From Fragilaria crotonensis (Eukaryota > Bacillariophyta > Fragilariophyceae > Fragilariales > Fragilariaceae), in assembly GCA_022925895.1 (NCBI GenBank), contig JAKSYS010000654.1, forward strand, positions 1 through 34,965: a DNA stretch of 34,965 nucleotides, given 5' to 3'. A program made the translations under genes and the position numbers. Below the pieces are notes generated by a model. That model was not told the DNA's origin. It was given only the letters and a program-made list of their open reading frames with translations, and made no database searches. Below, in pieces: positions 31,184-34,965 of this stretch. Numbering within the stretch: the stretch's first letter is position 1; each line of letters begins with the position of its first letter.

Positions 31184-31967
31184 GTCGTTCACAAACTGAT
31201 GCAACATATTAATAGAAACCGACCCAGGCAGTAGCCGTGAGATGCACAACATCATGTTCAATGAATAACAATAGTTTGCACTCTACTAGTCCTTTGCTCA
31301 TACATACATAAAACAACAGACGGGCTGACGGCACCCACGTTCATCCTACCTCGTCCCAGCAGTAGTCTGTGTCGAAGTCCATCCTACAAATTCACCTATA
31401 AAATGACGAGATGGCATCAACTTGGTTCAACGCTACCTACAAATCACAATGGTATTCCCATGTCAACACCCAATTGATCTGACGACGCTGGGCAGCATTT
31501 GTGCGCACAGAGGTGTCCAAACCAATTGACTCCACAAGCGGCGGCCTAATCACGAACCTCTAAATAGAACTACGATTTTCACGGCTCATTGAGATAAAGA
31601 GCCATCAAGCTTCTTGCACTCCTTGCAACCTCCAGTCTCCAGGGGTAGTATACAAATTACAAAGGAGAATCTCAAGCGTTCATCTGGCAGGCTTTGTCCC
31701 TGCGTAACCACTCGCACTCCAATAACGTCTAATAACAGTTTTCCATTGATCAGGTATCAGCTCTTCCCGATCTTCTTTGTAAAGTGTCTTCGAGAGTCCA
31801 GTCCACCGCAGCGAGGAACTCTCTGGTCTTTGCATTGAAATCTACGAAGTCTTCTGCAAATATTTCGGCTTAGTCATCAAAGCCTTCAGTGCATGACATC
31901 GCATGCACCTCTTCATCAGAATTCGATGCTTCCAGGCTCCTCAACGTTTATTGCAGTCAACAAATAT
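31184..31967. other. Intergenic between convergent genes
   Basis: This is the 3' flank of gyrA (+) and of the DUF6824 gene (-). Only short frames are present and no repeat, RNA or family motif was seen. Confidence 0.4.
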
Positions 31968-32679
31968 TCAGGTGGATGCATCAAAAGGCTGCACACACAC
32001 AACACCAGAAGGCACAAACAGGAAAGCATTGCTCGCGGCGCCCGCAACATGGCAAACGGGGGCGCGAGGAGTAAGGGGTCCCAGAGGAAGCGCGATACCT
32101 TTCTTTTTCGGTTCCACCATTTTCGTACGACCACGTCGCGCAACATTAGGCGCTGACGTGCCGACATCGGTCGTCCTTGATGCTGCAGAGGAACCTGGAT
32201 GCAATCCTGGACCAGAATGCGTTTGATTCGGTATTGGAAGGCCTCTCAAAGGATTACAACTTCGTTTTTTGGTGATGAATGCCTTTAACGTCTCCATGCA
32301 TTTCACCTTGTTCGTTTTACTGGCATCCCGGAACGCTGACCCGATTCGTTGTTTGCCTGCCTGAATGCCTCCATCGTACCATAACCCAATCGTATAATCG
32401 AACTTCAGGAACCTTCCCCCCTTCGGCAAAAACATCGGCGATAATGGAATCGATAACCTTGGTTTTCATCGTTGCCCTTACTTGCCGGCGGTACTCCTCA
32501 AGGTGGAACGCTACGCGAACACGCAACAACCCATTTCCAGGGTGTTCGAAACACTTTCTACCCCGGCCACACTTCACATCGTTCTGCTGAGGGATAACAT
32601 AGGCTTTCTTGGGGGCTCGAGGAGGAACGGCAACCACGTTCGATGAGTTATTCTGTTGGGATGCTGCTTCGTGTTCCAT
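31968..32679 (-). CDS. DUF6824 domain protein
   Basis: From Met at 32679 the protein reads QQNDVKCGRGRKCFEHPGNG, the diagnostic opening of the DUF6824 domain that is expanded in diatoms (NDVLxGRGxxxxxHxGN). The second half, EGGRFLKFDYTIGLWYDGG and RIGSAFRDASK, follows in another frame. The switch is at the six-C run 32416-32421 (G6 on the coding strand), where one base fewer gives EGGRFLK. The product is about 236 residues, domain roughly 31-130, then a basic Pro/Ala-rich tail. The domain has no proven biochemical function; a nuclear or DNA-associated role has only been guessed from its basic surface. The upstream side of the gene holds two CRE octamers. Confidence 0.8.
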
Positions 32680-34436
32680 TTTGTATTTGCGCCTGAGAAA
32701 TGATCATCGCTGCTTTTTGCAGCTTTGAACTTCAAACTTCAAACGCGGCACCCGTCCGGGATTCCGGAGGTTAACATCCGTGGAACTGCAGATCACTGCA
32801 CTTTCGCACTGTCAGAAACATATAATTCTCATTTGACTATTTATTTAAGCATTCCCTACCGTCCGAATCTCCTTCCAAAGGCCAGGCGTTTCGCAAATCC
32901 GGCTATGTGAGGTACGAGCATACAATACGTCTGGGACAAGTTCTGTACTCGCAGTACTGAACTGGGTGATTGAGCAGGTGTCGATCCCGTCACAGACGGC
33001 TTCGATGAGAATGCGACGAAATGACGTCAAGTATGACGTCACCGTACTAACCTTCAGCGGATGACATACTCTACCGGTAGTCTACATACTGTACCTCCGT
33101 TTTACAAATACTCGTGTTGTTGAAGTTCAAAACAGCATTCTGGCGAGCCTACGCACGACTCTGCTATTTACGCAGCACGCTCGACTACCGTAAAACTCTG
33201 AAGAATTCCACCACGGTTCACCTAGCATGGATGATTCTACTATTGAAGGGAGGTGTGTTGCAAATTGTTGCTTAGTGGGCAGACGCAAGGCAATGGAATC
33301 AATCCTCCCCAGCAGTGTGGAGATATAAATTACAAGCAACTGACAGCAAGCAACAAAATCAAGAATGGCATCTTTGTACATATGCCAAACAAACATCATG
33401 CGCAGGGAACATCACATTTGCTTATCGACAATGTTTGCACCATTGTTGTATGATGTTGAGCAAGAAGGTTCATATTCCAGCTTTGAGCATTTGTTGCCAA
33501 TAAGAACCACTTCTTGCAGCCAGGAGTGTTGACAATGTTGTTGGTTGTTGCCTTCTTTCACACTTGGGGAATAGCCCAGTTGCCCAATCATGTGTATGAC
33601 AATAGAAATCAGCTCATGCTTGCATTGATCTTGGCAGGAGCTGTGACAGATGTTCATGCCTGCTGTAAGCATTGTCACCTTCTTCAAGAATGCTGCCATC
33701 ATCTACCATTGGCTAGTTGAATTAGAGAAACTTGACAGTGTTGTTGCTATGCTGGCTGATGCATGGTTTTGTTTTGATACAGTGCCAGCATGCTGGGTCA
33801 TTGCTTCTGCACCAGACGTGATTAATGATAACTTTTCACATCACTTGTAGGTTCACTATTTTATGACTTCTGGCACAGAAATCAACGTGATGGTACCACA
33901 CATGAGGAAGGAGCCCACACTACTACTATCTAACAACTTCATTATTATGTGCACTATCAAACAAAAGTGTCACTATATCACGTCGAACAATGATCTAGCT
34001 AGAGTAGTATCCTTTATCTTGCCCTTTCGAGCATATGCTTTATCCTCACGTTCAGCTTACTAACCTTCAACCTGGCTTCTGTCAGTAGTGGGTAAAAAAT
34101 GTTAAACGGTAAAACCATGCCGAGTGCCGCGAAAAGGACACACATAACAAAATGGGCGCGAAGAAAGGCATGACAAAAAAATACTAATAAAAATATTTCT
34201 ATATAATATATACGTGGATTCGAAGGATTCCTATATACAATACACGAAAATGATAAAAGTTACTGTGGGAAAGATCCTGTAAAAAATGGTCACATGCGTT
34301 CCAAGTTCCAACACATTCGCCGTATAATGCACTTCACTGGAGTCTGGAGTACTAGTATATCACATGTCATTGTTGTTGCGAACAAACAGTAAGGCAAAAG
34401 CGCCCACTACTATCTAGAGTCCGCGCCATCAGTAAG
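32680..34436. other. Intergenic, upstream of two divergent genes
   Basis: This is 1.75 kb between the DUF6824 gene (-) and the ankyrin gene (+). It contains the CRE pair and a GTAC-like cluster (33065-33100). Between 33.25 and 34.05 kb several overlapping open frames occur on both strands, with low-complexity, stop-broken neighbours. They may be transposon debris; no family was recognised. The last 300 bp are AT-rich. Confidence 0.35.
33022..33041. promoter_or_regulatory. Two CRE octamers (TGACGTCA)
   Basis: Perfect TGACGTCA palindromes lie at 33022-33029 and 33034-33041, 12 bp centre to centre. TGACGT/ACGTCA elements bound by bZIP factors drive CO2/cAMP-responsive transcription of carbonic anhydrase PtCA1 in Phaeodactylum. 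The pair is ~345-360 bp upstream of the DUF6824 start. Function here is inferred from sequence and position. Confidence 0.45.
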
Positions 34437-34965
34437 ATGCCACCCAACGACTACGACACTTTAGACAAGGAGTTGATCCAGAACGCTAGAGATGGTAATC
34501 ACGACAAGGTTCGTGACTTGTTGCGAATGGGCGCAGACGTGAATGCCAGAGATGTATTTGGCGAAACATGCCTTCTCCGGGCCGCATTCAATGGCCGTGT
34601 GAACGTCGTTCGCGAATTGTTGAAGCACGACAATGTAGACGTGAATGCCGAAGATGGTGCTGGTGATACGGCCCTTATTCTTGCAGTGCGTGAAGGACAT
34701 GTGGACGTCGTCTCCGAATTGTTGAAGCACGAGGACGTGGATGTCAACACCGAAGATTTTGAAGGGAACACGTCCCTTATCATCGCAACCTGTCACGGTC
34801 ATGTGGAAGTTGTGATCGAATTGTTGAAGCACAACAACGTGAATGTAAACGTCACGTCTCTAAGTACCGACGCATCTTATAGACTGGCGAGCACTGCTCG
34901 TCGTACAGACGTCGCCTCGAATCGACGCAAGGAGACTACATGGGGTATAGTAGCGAAAATGATGA
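34437..34965 (+). CDS. Ankyrin-repeat protein, 3' end beyond window
   Basis: An open frame from ATG 34437 (MPPNDYDTLDKELIQNARDG) stays open to the window end, 176 codons so far. Four ankyrin units of about 34 residues are visible: DGNHDKVRDLLRMGADVNARD, then three with the pattern G-T-L--A---GHV-VV-ELLKH--V-VN. The last three share near-identical DNA around GAATTGTTGAAGCACGA, indicating recent duplication. After the fourth unit the sequence becomes basic and non-repetitive (ARRTDVASNRRKE). There is no signal peptide, so it is probably a cytosolic or nuclear protein-binding scaffold; the partner is unknown. Confidence 0.8.
   Translation, partial: MPPNDYDTLDKELIQNARDGNHDKVRDLLRMGADVNARDVFGETCLLRAAFNGRVNVVRELLKHDNVDVNAEDGAGDTALILAVREGHVDVVSELLKHEDVDVNTEDFEGNTSLIIATCHGHVEVVIELLKHNNVNVNVTSLSTDASYRLASTARRTDVASNRRKETTWGIVAKMM

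Noticed and set aside
33412-34063. Overlapping frames on both strands around 33.4-34.0 kb
   Set aside because: Mutually exclusive, short and without recognisable domains. More likely repeat debris than genes.

Overview
The window is nuclear DNA from a eukaryotic alga, most probably a pennate-type diatom. Three things support this. A bacterial-type DNA gyrase A carries an N-terminal signal peptide followed by the ASAF bipartite plastid-targeting motif. Several secretory proteins use the stramenopile ELRGGG or signal-anchor style. Genes are short and compact, with few small GT-AG introns. No tRNA, rRNA, CRISPR array or prokaryotic operon was seen. I worked by eye only, and family names rest on motif recognition.

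Layout. 0-1.1 kb: a multi-spanning membrane protein. 1.3-2.2 kb: the C-terminal ends of a glutaminyl cyclase (- strand) and a trypsin (+ strand) abut head to head, both lacking their N-terminal halves. 3.0-5.1 kb: two divergent membrane-protein genes. 5.4-10.3 kb: one large two-exon SNF2/RING ATPase of RAD5/SHPRH type with an RRM-like insert. 10.9-11.2 kb: an MFS transporter remnant. 11.6-12.6 kb: an FTR1-type iron permease. 14.3-15.8 kb: a GT90 (CAP10-like) glycosyltransferase. About 240 bp upstream of its likely start lie twelve copies of a 20-bp palindrome at 21-bp period.

17.1-18.7 kb: a secreted-protein gene interrupted by a 5'-truncated non-LTR-type retroelement with a perfect 17-bp target-site duplication. 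18.7-24.2 kb: gene-poor DNA with a decayed reverse-transcriptase/RNase H element. 24.2-25.1 kb: a two-exon secretory protein. 25.5-26.2 kb: a non-coding element bounded by 33-bp terminal inverted repeats. 26.9-27.9 kb: a second secreted protein of bacterial look. 28.4-31.2 kb: plastid gyrase A. 32.0-32.7 kb: a DUF6824 protein, with two CRE octamers about 350 bp upstream. 34.4 kb to the end: an ankyrin-repeat gene running off the window.

A theme across the window is single-base frame breaks, mostly at short homopolymers. They hit gyrase A, the iron permease, the DUF6824 gene, the secreted protein at 27 kb and the trypsin fragment. Because some of these are likely essential or well-conserved genes, uncorrected sequencing error is a more economical explanation than mass pseudogenisation. 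The genes do not form one pathway. The strongest candidates for something new are the palindrome array, the TIR element and the RRM-bearing SNF2/RING protein.
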